The notes under the pieces are model-generated. The model worked only from the letters and a program-made list of their open reading frames with translations. It was not told the origin of the DNA and did not search any database. Shown here one piece after another: positions 18,000 to 26,270 of a stretch of 64,000 nt of DNA. The DNA comes from Streptomyces hygroscopicus subsp. hygroscopicus (GTDB lineage: Bacteria; Actinomycetota; Actinomycetes; Streptomycetales; Streptomycetaceae), in contig NZ_BBOX01000001.1 in the NCBI RefSeq assembly GCF_001553455.1, forward strand, positions 105,329-169,328, in the 5' to 3' direction. Both the position numbers and the translations under genes were made by a program. Position 1 is the first letter of the stretch. Every line of letters starts with the position of its first letter.

Positions 18000-18449
18000 A
18001 TGGAAGCGATTCTGGTGAGCGCGTGTCTGCGCGGGGTGCCATGCCGGTTCGACGGCCGCCACAAGGCGTCGCCGGAATGCGAGGAGGCGGTGGCCGGTCG
18101 CGCGGTCGCCTCCTTCTGCCCGGAGGTCGCGGGCGGGCTCGCGACGCCGCGGAGACCTGCGGAGCTCGTGGGCGGTGACGGGCACGACGTGCTCGACGGG
18201 ACGGCGCGGGTGGTCGAAGACACCGGACGTGACGTGACAGAGGCTTTCGTGGCCGGAGCACGGCGCGCGCTTGCGGCGGCGAGGCAGGCAGGCTGCACGG
18301 AGGCGCTGCTGATGCCGCGCAGTCCCTCGTGCGGACGGGGTGTGGTGTACGACGGATCGTTCGCCGGGGAACTGGTGCCGGGAGACGGGGTGACGGCGGC
18401 CCTGCTCGAGCGGAACGGGATCGCCGTGCGGTCCGCACCCGGCGTGTGA
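18000..18449 (+). CDS. DUF523-family protein
   Basis: A 149-residue cytoplasmic protein with the conserved Cys blocks of DUF523: VSACLRGVPCRFDG at the N-terminus, SFCPEVAGGLATPRRPAE, and PRSPSCGRGVVYDG near the C-terminus. The conserved cysteines suggest metal or Fe-S binding, but the function is unknown. The open frame begins at ATG 18000 and no better start is visible. Confidence 0.85.
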   Translation: MEAILVSACLRGVPCRFDGRHKASPECEEAVAGRAVASFCPEVAGGLATPRRPAELVGGDGHDVLDGTARVVEDTGRDVTEAFVAGARRALAAARQAGCTEALLMPRSPSCGRGVVYDGSFAGELVPGDGVTAALLERNGIAVRSAPGV

Positions 18450-18901
18450 AGTCGTCTGTCCCGGCGACCCGGTGCCCGCCTCCCGCACGGCGGGAACCAC
18501 AGGACGCGGCGGCGGAAGGTGCCGGAAGCGCGGGAGACCCTGGCCGTGGGACGGGGTTCGCCCGGTCGGCCATGCGCCCGTCGCGCCGGCGGGCAACCTC
18601 GCCGGTGACAAGGACCACCGGCGAGGTTGCCGATTGCGCGGCCACCGGGGACCACGCGTGCGCGCACGGGATCACCCGCATGCCGCGCCCGGAACGCAGA
18701 GCCACCGGTGCCGGCTCCGGGCGGTGGCCGCCCAGTTCCCGCCAAGCCGCCGGCCTGTGCACCACCTCTCTGAACAGGTGAAACCGGCCGTCTGCCCGGC
18801 ATGCCCGCCCCGACCGGCACCTCCGCCTGTCACGATCCCCGACAGCGCCAGGTACTCGGCAACTACGCGTCCACGGGCCCGGCCGGCGGCCCCACGGGCC
18901 G
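18450..18901. other. Convergent gap containing a hairpin
   Basis: Between the DUF523 gene and a minus-strand TetR gene. It holds the terminator described at 18592-18631 and otherwise nothing recognisable. Confidence 0.5.
18592..18631. terminator. Bidirectional 16-bp hairpin terminator
   Basis: The arms 18592-18607 (GGCAACCTCGCCGGTG) and 18616-18631 are perfectly complementary, with an 8-nt loop, between two convergent genes. Confidence 0.75.
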
Positions 18902-19534
18902 TCAGCCCTGCCGTAGGGCGGCGGTGATGTAGGAGCGGAGGAACTGGTGCTTGCTGCCGGTGTCCGGCTGGCCGGCGATGTTGGTGATGCGGTCGTCGAA
19001 GGCGCTTTGGGTCAGTGCCCCCACGGAGAACAGGTAGGCCCAGGCGTGAAAACCCGGCGGCCGACCGGGCAGGATCCGCTCGAGGGCGGCGACGAAGGCC
19101 CGCGCCAGCGGGTCGAACAGCTCGGCGATGATGTCGCGTTCCTGGCTCGACGGGTCCGAGGCCTCCCGGAGCACCAGCCGGGCGAACCAGACGTCGGCGG
19201 GGTCGTCGTGCAGCGCGAGCACCGGATCGATGAAGGCGGAGACGAGCTGATCGAGCGCGTCCGGGGCCGTGGGGTCGCGCAGCGCCTCGAGGCGGGCCAG
19301 GCGCTCTTCGTTCACGTACTGCCGCGCTTCGAAGATCCCCCGGTAGAGCCGGTCCTTGGTCTTGAAGTGGTAGACGACGAGCGACAGCCCGACCCCCGCG
19401 GCGTCGGCGACCTGCCGCATCGTCGTCCCGTGGTAGCCGTTGCGGGCGAAGACCCGCTCGCCTGCCCTGAGGATCTGCTCCGCGCGGCCGGGGGGCGGCT
19501 TCCGCGTGGCCGTGGCGCTCCGTGCCGTCGTCAC
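18902..19534 (-). CDS. TetR-family repressor of the adjacent catabolic operon
   Basis: A 210-residue regulator. The helix-turn-helix occupies residues about 17-62 (QILRAGERVFARNGYHGTTMRQVADAAGVGLSLVVYHFKTKDRLY), and the C-terminal ligand domain is of the type following LVVYHFKTKD regulators. The start is GTG at 19532-19534, with AAGGAG 8 nt upstream. It diverges from the amidohydrolase operon, and a perfect 20-bp palindrome lies 76 nt from its start. Autorepression plus repression of the operon, relieved by a pathway compound, is the expected mode. Confidence 0.86.
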   Translation of the reverse strand: MTTARSATATRKPPPGRAEQILRAGERVFARNGYHGTTMRQVADAAGVGLSLVVYHFKTKDRLYRGIFEARQYVNEERLARLEALRDPTAPDALDQLVSAFIDPVLALHDDPADVWFARLVLREASDPSSQERDIIAELFDPLARAFVAALERILPGRPPGFHAWAYLFSVGALTQSAFDDRITNIAGQPDTGSKHQFLRSYITAALRQG

Positions 19535-19599
19535 TCGGCTCTCCTTCCTCTGCCCATCGGGCCCCCACGTTACTGGCCGGGGGCCGGGCCCGTCCGGCC

Positions 19600-19629
19600 T
19601 TGACGCACTGACTGTACGTACGTACAGTC
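19600..19629 (+). promoter_or_regulatory. Promoter overlapped by a perfect 20-bp operator palindrome
   Basis: GACTGTACGTACGTACAGTC (19610-19629) is a perfect palindrome. On the plus strand TTGACG (19600-19605) and TACAGT (19623-19628) are separated by 17 bp, a good sigma70-type promoter. A repressor bound to the palindrome would cover the spacer and the -10 element. This is the most likely site of the divergent TetR protein. Confidence 0.78.
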
Positions 19630-19698
19630 GCAGAACATCGAGGTCGGGGCAACCTCGGAACACGCGGCCAGGGCACACCGGCGTGCGGAAGGAGCGTG

Positions 19699-20160
19699 AT
19701 GAGCCAGACGAGGAAACGGGCCCCTGGAGGGACCGCGCTCCCCACGGTGGTCAAGGCCGGGACGGCGGACTTTGCGGGAGAGCGACCGAGCCCGCCCACA
19801 CACCACCGGGCACCTCAGGGAGCGTCTGCTCCCCCGCACCCCCCGGTCCGGCGACCTGTCCGCGCCGCGCGACCTGCCCTGCCCGGCCGCCTGTCCGCGC
19901 CGCGCGACCGGCCGAGGGAGAACCCGGAGCCCGACGCGCGGGAGGTCCGGGACGCGCTGGTGGGCAGCCCGCGCCGGTGTACCGGCTCCGCGGCCCCGGT
20001 CCGCGGCATCTCGCCGCGGCCGCATGGCCCCGCGCCGGTACCCCGGCGGAAAAGCGGTCGTGGTCCGCGGTCGTGCGACGGGCACGACGCCGTACCGCCG
20101 GGCCCGGTGCCGGCCGCCCGGGCGGGCAAGCGCGGATCCGGCGCGGGACCCAACCCCTGA
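19699..20160 (+). CDS. Possible leader ORF of the catabolic operon (doubtful)
   Basis: An ATG at 19699 has a strong AAGGAG 7 nt upstream and follows the operator-promoter, and the frame is open for 153 residues to a TGA 10 nt before the amidohydrolase start. The product is rich in Pro, Arg and Gly and has no recognisable domain, and the stretch contains a 20-bp direct repeat (19855-19874 and 19890-19909). It is either a small gene of unknown role or the remains of a first operon gene. The ribosome site is the main reason to list it. Confidence 0.3.
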   Translation: MSQTRKRAPGGTALPTVVKAGTADFAGERPSPPTHHRAPQGASAPPHPPVRRPVRAARPALPGRLSAPRDRPRENPEPDAREVRDALVGSPRRCTGSAAPVRGISPRPHGPAPVPRRKSGRGPRSCDGHDAVPPGPVPAARAGKRGSGAGPNP

Positions 20161-20170
20161 GAGAGGACCG

Positions 20171-21184
20171 ATGAACGTGCCGAACGACTGGGTGGATGTG
20201 CACGCGCACTTCACACCCCCGACAACCCCCGAGGAACGACGGGCTCGCTGGCAGGCGATGCGCGAGGAGTGCTTCACGCTCCCGGCGCCGTACCACTGGA
20301 GCCTCGAGGAGACCCTGCGCGCGATGGACCGCGACGGCATCGCGATGCAGCTGCTCAGCAACATCCCAAAGGACCACGCCGCGCTCGCGGCGTCGAACGA
20401 CTACGGCGCCTGGCTCGTCCGGGAGCACCCGTCCCGCTTCGGACTGCTCGCCGCCGTACCCACCGACGACCCGGATGCGGCCCTCGCCGAGATCGAACGC
20501 GCCCGCACCCAGCTCGGCGCCGACGGGTTCGCCGTGACCACCGTCTACAACGGGGTGCCCCTGGGGGACCCCTCCCTGGACGCGGTGTGGGCCGAGCTGG
20601 ACCGGCTCGGGGCGACGGTGTTCATCCACCCCGACGCCTACGCGCCCGGGTCGATGGGACGGCCCAGCCCGCTGATCGAGGTCGCCTTCGACACCGCGCG
20701 CACGATCACCGACCTGGTCTACCGCGCGCATTTCCGGCGCTTCCCGCACCTCACCCACGTCGTGGCGCACTGCGGCGGGGCGCTGCCGGCGCTCTCCGGG
20801 CGGCTCGGGCTGCTGGGAGGCGAGGCATGGGTGCCCAACCCCGAGGGTCTGACGCCCGCGGACATCACCGGGCAGCTCGGTCGGCTCTACCTGGACACCG
20901 CCGCCACCGCGACGGACCACACGCTCGCCGCCGCCCTGCTCATGACAGGTCCGGAGCACATCGTCTACGGCTCGGACTCCGGCGTGCCCTGCTCCACCGA
21001 CCGCACCATCCGGGCCAACCTCGAGGCGCTGCTGGACAGCCAGGTGCTGGACCGTGCCCAGATCGACGCGGTGGGCCGGGCCGCCTTCCGGCTCTTCCCC
21101 TCCGCCCGTGCGCGCCACGACCAGGCCCGCGCGGCCACGACGCGGCACGACCGGCCCGGAGGGACAGCGACATGCGCACGCTGA
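20171..21184 (+). CDS. Amidohydrolase (ACMSD-like metal-dependent hydrolase/decarboxylase)
   Basis: A 337-residue TIM-barrel protein of the amidohydrolase-2 family. VDVHAHFTPP at residues 8-17 supplies the HxH metal ligands, VVAHCGGALPALSGRL a further His and YGSDSGVP the catalytic Asp. This resembles alpha-amino-muconate-semialdehyde decarboxylase and 6-methylsalicylate/gamma-resorcylate decarboxylases. ATG at 20171 follows GAGAGG. It overlaps the next gene by 13 nt. Decarboxylation or hydrolysis of an aromatic or ring-cleaved acid is likely; the exact substrate is not evident. Confidence 0.85.
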   Translation: MNVPNDWVDVHAHFTPPTTPEERRARWQAMREECFTLPAPYHWSLEETLRAMDRDGIAMQLLSNIPKDHAALAASNDYGAWLVREHPSRFGLLAAVPTDDPDAALAEIERARTQLGADGFAVTTVYNGVPLGDPSLDAVWAELDRLGATVFIHPDAYAPGSMGRPSPLIEVAFDTARTITDLVYRAHFRRFPHLTHVVAHCGGALPALSGRLGLLGGEAWVPNPEGLTPADITGQLGRLYLDTAATATDHTLAAALLMTGPEHIVYGSDSGVPCSTDRTIRANLEALLDSQVLDRAQIDAVGRAAFRLFPSARARHDQARAATTRHDRPGGTATCAR

Positions 21185-21945
21185 TCGACATCTCGGTCCC
21201 GCTGCAAGCCGGCATCGCCTCCGACCCGCCCGGGCATCTCCCGCAGATCGAGTACCTCACCCACGCACAGACCGCCGAGGACGTGGTCGCCTTCTTCCCC
21301 GGCGCCACCGTCGAGGACCTGCCCGACCGAGAGGGCTGGGCCATCGAGCGGTTGCACGTCACGTCACACAACGGCACCCACCTCGACGCCCCCTACCACT
21401 ACTCGGCCACGATGGACGGCGGCGCCCGCGCGATCACCATCGACGAGGTGCCGCTCGAATGGTGCCTGCAGCCGGCGGTGAAGCTGGACTTCCGGCACTT
21501 CCCCGACGGGTACGTGGTGACCGCGGCCGATGTCGAGGCGGAGCTCGCCCGGATCGGGCACGAGCTCTCACCGCTGGAGATCGTCGTCGTCAACACCCGC
21601 GCCGGCGAGCGCTACGGCCGCGAGGACTACGTCTCCTCCGGCTGCGGCATGGGCCGTGACGCCACGCTGTACCTGCTGGACCGGGGCGTCCGGCTGACCG
21701 GCACGGACGGCTGGAGCTGGGACGCCCCGTTCGTGCACACCGCCCGCCGCTATGCGCTCGAGCGCGACCCCTCGGTCATCTGGGAGGGCCACCGCGCCGG
21801 TCGCGAGACCGGCTACTGCCACCTCGAGAAGCTGCACAACCTGGAACGCCTGCCCGACCACGGGTTCCAGATCTCCTGCTTCCCGGTGAAGATCCACGCC
21901 GCGTCGGCGGGCTGGACCCGCGCCGTGGCCATCCTCGACACCTGA
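21172..21945 (+). CDS. Cyclase-family metal hydrolase (kynurenine-formamidase-like)
   Basis: A 257-residue PF04199-type protein. The metal-binding HNGTHLDAPYHY (near residue 65) is the family signature HxGTHxDxPxH, and EIVVVNTRAG and GYCHLEKLHNLERLP are further conserved blocks. Characterised relatives are the KynB-type arylformamidases and isatin hydrolase. The start is ATG at 21172, inside the end of the amidohydrolase gene, with GGAGGG 8 nt upstream. Its position between the amidohydrolase and BKACE genes points to hydrolysis of an amide, lactam or lactone intermediate. Confidence 0.86.
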   Translation: MRTLIDISVPLQAGIASDPPGHLPQIEYLTHAQTAEDVVAFFPGATVEDLPDREGWAIERLHVTSHNGTHLDAPYHYSATMDGGARAITIDEVPLEWCLQPAVKLDFRHFPDGYVVTAADVEAELARIGHELSPLEIVVVNTRAGERYGREDYVSSGCGMGRDATLYLLDRGVRLTGTDGWSWDAPFVHTARRYALERDPSVIWEGHRAGRETGYCHLEKLHNLERLPDHGFQISCFPVKIHAASAGWTRAVAILDT

Positions 21946-21969
21946 CCTACGGAAACGGACGCACCCGCC

Positions 21970-22794
21970 ATGAGCGTTGTCATCACCGTCGCCCCCACCG
22001 GGCCCATCGCCTCGAAGGAGGACAACCCGCACCTGCCCACCCAGCCCGAGGAGATCGCCGACGCCGTCGCCGGTGCCCACGCGGCGGGCGCCGCCGTCGC
22101 CCACATCCACCTGCGCGACGCCGCCCACCGCCCCACGGCGGACCCGGCCATCGCGCGCCGGACGATGGACCTGATCGCCGAGCGCTGCCCGATCCTGGTC
22201 CAGCTCTCCACCGGCGTCGGGCTGAGCGTGCCGTTCGAGGAACGCGCGGCCCTCGTCGAGCTCCGCCCCCGGATGGCCACCCTCAACCCCTGCACGATGA
22301 GCTTCGGAGCGGGCGAGTTCCGCAACCCGCCGGCGCAGGTGCGCCGGCTGGCCGCGCGCATGCGCGAACTCGGCGTCAAACCCGAGCTGGAGATCTACGA
22401 CACCGGCCACCTGGATGCCTGTCTGCGGCTGCGCGATGAGGGCCTGCTCGACGACGAGCCCCTGCAGTTCTCGATCGTGCTCGGGGTCGCCGGCGGGATG
22501 GCGGCCACGCCCGACAACCTGCTCACCCTCGTCCGCCGGCTGCCCGAGAACGCGGTCTGGCAGGTCATCGCGGTCGGCCGCCGCAACCTCGAGCTCACCG
22601 CCATCGCGCTCGCCCTCGGCGGGAACGCACGCGCCGGCCTCGAGGACACCCTCCACCTGCGCAAGGGCGAGCTCAGCCCGGGCAACCTGCCGCTCGTCGA
22701 GCGGACCGTGGCGCTCGCACGCAGCCTCGACCTCCAGATCGCCGGAGTGGAGGAGACCACCTCACTGCTGGGCCTCGGCACGGTGGCAGCCTGA
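21970..22794 (+). CDS. Beta-keto acid cleavage enzyme (BKACE, DUF849)
   Basis: A 274-residue TIM-barrel protein. AHIHLRD (near residue 47) provides the Zn-binding His pair, and LEIYDTGHLDA and FSIVLGVAGGMAATPDNLL are typical of 3-keto-5-aminohexanoate cleavage enzyme and the wider BKACE family. Members condense a beta-keto acid with acetyl-CoA to give a CoA ester and acetoacetate. The gene lies 24 nt after the cyclase gene in the same operon. The keto acid cannot be named from sequence. Confidence 0.86.
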   Translation: MSVVITVAPTGPIASKEDNPHLPTQPEEIADAVAGAHAAGAAVAHIHLRDAAHRPTADPAIARRTMDLIAERCPILVQLSTGVGLSVPFEERAALVELRPRMATLNPCTMSFGAGEFRNPPAQVRRLAARMRELGVKPELEIYDTGHLDACLRLRDEGLLDDEPLQFSIVLGVAGGMAATPDNLLTLVRRLPENAVWQVIAVGRRNLELTAIALALGGNARAGLEDTLHLRKGELSPGNLPLVERTVALARSLDLQIAGVEETTSLLGLGTVAA

Positions 22795-22974
22795 ACCGCC
22801 GGCCTTCCCGCAGTCCGCGTCCGCCGAGGGCCGCGGGACACGCCCGCCGCGCAGCCGTCCCCGTACGGCCGCCCACCGGGCAGCCGCCCGGCCCCCGGCG
22901 CCGCGGAGCAGGACACCACCGCGGAACAGGACAGCGCCCCGGCGCGGATCCGCACCAGACGGAAAGGAACTTCC

Positions 22975-24657
22975 ATGCACACGATGGACGCCCAGGCGGT
23001 CGTCCGGGTGACGACCGGACTGCTCCAGGGAACCCGTGAGGAGGGTGTCGTCGTCTACCGCGGCGTCCCCTTCGCCCAGCCGCCCGTGGGGCACCTGCGG
23101 TTCGAGTCACCACAGCCGCCGGAACCGTGGCCCGGTATCCGCGACGCAAGCCGCCCGGGGCCCGCTTCCTACCAGTTCAACGCCGGTAACCAGGGCGAGG
23201 TCGAACGCATCGTCGGGGACATCGACCCCGGCGTTCCCGGCATCATGGCCTGGCCCGCCTACACCAACGCGACCTACCGCCACAACCGGGCGGCGGAGGA
23301 CTGCCTCTACCTCGACATCTGGGTGCCGGAGTCCGCACCGCGCGGCGGCCTTCCGGTCTACGTCTACTACCACGGCGGCGCGAACGCGGTCAGCTCCGGT
23401 TCCTTCGAACTGGAGCGCGGCGCGAACCTGGCCCGTGAGGCCAACATGATCGTGATCCGGCCGAACTACCGGCTGGGCGCCCTGGGTTGGGTCCATTTCG
23501 GGCTTGTGACCGGGGATCTGCCGCATGCGGTGAACCTCGGCGTGCAGGACCAGTTCGCCGCGCTGAAGTGGGTGCACGAGAACATCGCGGCGTTCGGCGG
23601 GGATCCGGACAACATCACCATCGGCGGGGAGTCCGCCGGCGCCACCGCCGTCTCCCACCTGCTCACCCATCCGGACGCCCACCGGTATGTCCGGCGCGCG
23701 GTGCTGCAGTCGCTGTCCCCGTTCAACCTCTGGTGCACCCAGCAGCGGCCGGAGGCCGCCGCCGTCGCCCGCATGTACCTCGATCTGCTGCGTATCGACG
23801 ACCCGGCCCAGCTGCGGACCATCGATCCGAACCGTCTGCTGGCCGTTCAGAACGTGCTCACCCGCTACTTCCCCCCGGACCGGCATCTGGCCTGGCGCCC
23901 ACTGGGCGGCGTCGTCGACGGGAACTGGGTCCCCCAGGCCCCGGCGCTGCACCTGTCGGAGAACACGATGGCCTCATCCGGCCTGGAGGTGGCCATCGGT
24001 TTCGCGAAGGACGAATGGCAGTTCTTCCGCGGCCACTCCCCGACCGTCCGCCACGGCTCCCGCCAGGATGTGCTGGCCGTTCTGGAGCAGGCGTTCGGCG
24101 CGGACGGTGCCGAGGAGATCTATCAGCGCTATCACGCACTCCACCCGGACCACTCCCCCGGTCTCCTGCTCTCGGACATCATGTCCTTCGAGTTCTTCAA
24201 ACTGCCCTCGCTGGCGATCGCCCAGAACCTCAGCGCTCAGCGGATCCCGGTCCACGTATTCCAGTTCTCCTACGACCTGCCCGGGCTCGGCGGCCGGCTC
24301 CGCGCCGTGCACACCGGGGACATCCCGTTCCTCTTCCGCAATCACGGCGAACGCGACCTGGCCTGGTGGCCGGCCTTCGACGGGGCGAGCCGGGAGGAGG
24401 TACGCCGGGTCAGCGCGCGCATGGGCGAGCTCTACGCGTCCTTCATCCGCACCGGCGACCCGGGACCCGGATGGCCCCGATTCGACGCCGAGGGTTGGAG
24501 CGTCCTGGACTTCGGCCGGCTCATCGAGCCGAAACCGGGCCTGCTCAAGCCGGAATGGGACATCTTCCGGCAACACGGGTTCGGCTCCGTGCGGTCCATG
24601 GAGAACGTGCTGGTGGGCAACGTCCGCGAAGCGCTGGCGCACACCGCGGCGACCTGA
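22975..24657 (+). CDS. Type B carboxylesterase/lipase
   Basis: A 560-residue esterase. YRGVPFAQPPVGHLRF starts the fold, EDCLYLDIWVPE is the second family signature, VYYHGGANAVSSGS holds the oxyanion loop, GGESAGATAVSHLL the nucleophile Ser, and HTGDIPFLF the catalytic His region. No signal peptide is seen, so it is cytoplasmic. AAAGGAA lies 5 nt before the ATG. It is 180 nt after the BKACE gene and probably in the same transcription unit, perhaps releasing the acid from an ester substrate. Confidence 0.86.
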   Translation: MHTMDAQAVVRVTTGLLQGTREEGVVVYRGVPFAQPPVGHLRFESPQPPEPWPGIRDASRPGPASYQFNAGNQGEVERIVGDIDPGVPGIMAWPAYTNATYRHNRAAEDCLYLDIWVPESAPRGGLPVYVYYHGGANAVSSGSFELERGANLAREANMIVIRPNYRLGALGWVHFGLVTGDLPHAVNLGVQDQFAALKWVHENIAAFGGDPDNITIGGESAGATAVSHLLTHPDAHRYVRRAVLQSLSPFNLWCTQQRPEAAAVARMYLDLLRIDDPAQLRTIDPNRLLAVQNVLTRYFPPDRHLAWRPLGGVVDGNWVPQAPALHLSENTMASSGLEVAIGFAKDEWQFFRGHSPTVRHGSRQDVLAVLEQAFGADGAEEIYQRYHALHPDHSPGLLLSDIMSFEFFKLPSLAIAQNLSAQRIPVHVFQFSYDLPGLGGRLRAVHTGDIPFLFRNHGERDLAWWPAFDGASREEVRRVSARMGELYASFIRTGDPGPGWPRFDAEGWSVLDFGRLIEPKPGLLKPEWDIFRQHGFGSVRSMENVLVGNVREALAHTAAT

Positions 24658-24741
24658 GAACGACGCCGGCGGGGCGGGTCCCCGGGCCGGTGCTGACCCG
24701 GGACGGGAGAAGCGGCACCGCCCGCCGCCGCGGAAGGACGC

Positions 24742-25176
24742 TCAGTCGAGACAGAACTCGTTGCCCTCGATGTCCTGCATCAGGATGCACGACTCGTTGT
24801 CGTCATCGGCGAGCAGCGTTCGTAGGTGTACCGCACCGAGCGCGACCAGTCGCGCGCATTCGGCCTCCAGTACGGCGAGGCGCTCGTCACCCACCAGTCC
24901 GGTGCCGACCCGCACGTCGAGATGGACCCGGTTCTTGACGATCTTCCCTTCGGGAACGCGCTGGAAGAGCAGGCGCGGACCGGCACCCGAGGGATCACTG
25001 CATGCGAAGTAGATGACCTGATCCTCCGGCGGCAGCGAGCGGTGGTAGTCCTCCCACGTGGCGAACCCCTGCGGGACCGGCGGTACGACGTATCCCAGCA
25101 CCTCGCACCAGAAACCGGCGAGGCGCGCAGGTTCCGCGCAGTCGAAGGTGACCTGGAACTGCTTGATCGATGACAT
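24742..25176 (-). CDS. VOC-family (glyoxalase-like) protein
   Basis: A 144-residue protein of the vicinal-oxygen-chelate fold. QFQVTFDCAEPARLAGFWCEVLGYVVPP begins the first beta-alpha-beta-beta-beta module and RVHLDVRVG the second, ending in MQDIEGNEFCLD. This is the glyoxalase_6 type common in Streptomyces. The catalytic function is unknown; antibiotic binding or small-molecule isomerisation are possibilities. It converges on the carboxylesterase operon. Confidence 0.85.
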   Translation of the reverse strand: MSSIKQFQVTFDCAEPARLAGFWCEVLGYVVPPVPQGFATWEDYHRSLPPEDQVIYFACSDPSGAGPRLLFQRVPEGKIVKNRVHLDVRVGTGLVGDERLAVLEAECARLVALGAVHLRTLLADDDNESCILMQDIEGNEFCLD

Positions 25177-25713
25177 CGGCGCACCCTAGCAGCAGGACGT
25201 GGTTCCGCATCTCCCCCGGCGGGTATCCGCGGCAGGGGGCATAGACGCTCGTCTCCCGGCGGAATCCACGGCAGGGGGACACTCGCCCGTCTCCCGATGG
25301 GGATCCGCATGCTGTCGGCTGACCAGCCCCTGCCGGCCGCTGCCGTGGGCCGCCGGCGGCTTCCCCGCCACCGGCGAGCTGCTCGCCCGCCTCCCCGTTC
25401 CGGGACTCGCATTGTGCGAAGATCCGGTCGTGACGGCCCCTCACGCCCCTTCGGCGGCGGGCGCGGACGACGTCGAGCGCCACCGGCGCCCGCGCCGCGG
25501 CCCCGGCCCCGGTGGCCCTGCCGCCGGTGCGACGGCGCGGTCACCGGCACCCGCCACACCGGCCGGTCCACGAAGGAGCCCCGCCTGAGGAAGGCGCCGC
25601 GCGTGCCCGGCCCGGGCCGGCTGGCGTGCTGCCCGGCCACGGGCCGTTTCAGACAGCCGGCCGGAGCACACCCGGCAGGTCGCGCCGGTCAGGAGAGGAG
25701 AAGGTGACGCCGC
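25177..25713. other. Gap with three degenerate 40-bp repeats
   Basis: No gene is supported. From 25211 to 25318 three related copies begin at 25211, 25253 and 25291, each starting CTCCC and continuing with a variant of GGCGGGTATCCGCGGCAGGG. The period is about 40 bp. Their location just upstream of the minus-strand VOC gene makes a promoter role possible. Confidence 0.5.
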
Positions 25714-26124
25714 ATGTCACATCACACCGCGATGGCGCCCGAGACGACCTGGGTGGGCCGGTGGGCGGGAGCTTTGTTGTGTCTTGTGGTGGCCGCCATC
25801 CACGTGGTGGACCAAGGCGGCATCACGGCAACGAGGGACCCCGCCTACATCGGCATCGCCTACCACGTCCTGGAGGTCGCGGCCGTGGTCGCCGCCGCGC
25901 TGCTCCTGGTGGGTCCGGTCCGACCAGGGTGGCTGCTGGCGGCCGGGGTCGCCGCCGGTCCCGTGCTGGGCTACGTCCTCTCCAGAGGCCCGGGCCTGCC
26001 CGACTACACCGATGACGTCGGCAACTGGACAGAACCCCTCGGACTGGTCAGCCTTGCCGTCGAAGGAGCGCTGCTCCTGTTGTCGGTGCCCCTGGTCGTG
26101 CGGAGCCTGCGCCGCGGACCATGA
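25714..26124 (+). CDS. Small four-helix membrane protein
   Basis: A 136-residue protein with four hydrophobic segments (about residues 17-34, 48-67, 71-88 and 106-128) and an Arg-rich C-terminus (RSLRRGP). It resembles the DoxX-sized integral membrane proteins often seen in actinobacteria, but no family signature was recognised. ATG at 25714 is preceded by a weak AAGG site. The neighbours give no functional clue. Confidence 0.7.
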   Translation: MSHHTAMAPETTWVGRWAGALLCLVVAAIHVVDQGGITATRDPAYIGIAYHVLEVAAVVAAALLLVGPVRPGWLLAAGVAAGPVLGYVLSRGPGLPDYTDDVGNWTEPLGLVSLAVEGALLLLSVPLVVRSLRRGP

Positions 26125-26270
26125 GGCGGCGCCACCCGTGTGCGGCCTCGCGAGCCGCTCAATCCGGACGTCACGGTGCTGCCTCATCGAGGGCGGCGGG
26201 GCGACGAGGAGGAGGGCACATGTGAGCGCTGCTCCACGGGGAGCCCGCGCTCCCGCGTGCCGGACAGCGT

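Noticed and set aside
24660..24712. Terminator after the carboxylesterase gene
   Set aside because: A GTCCCCGGG/CCCGGGAC pairing is imperfect and short; it was not strong enough to list.
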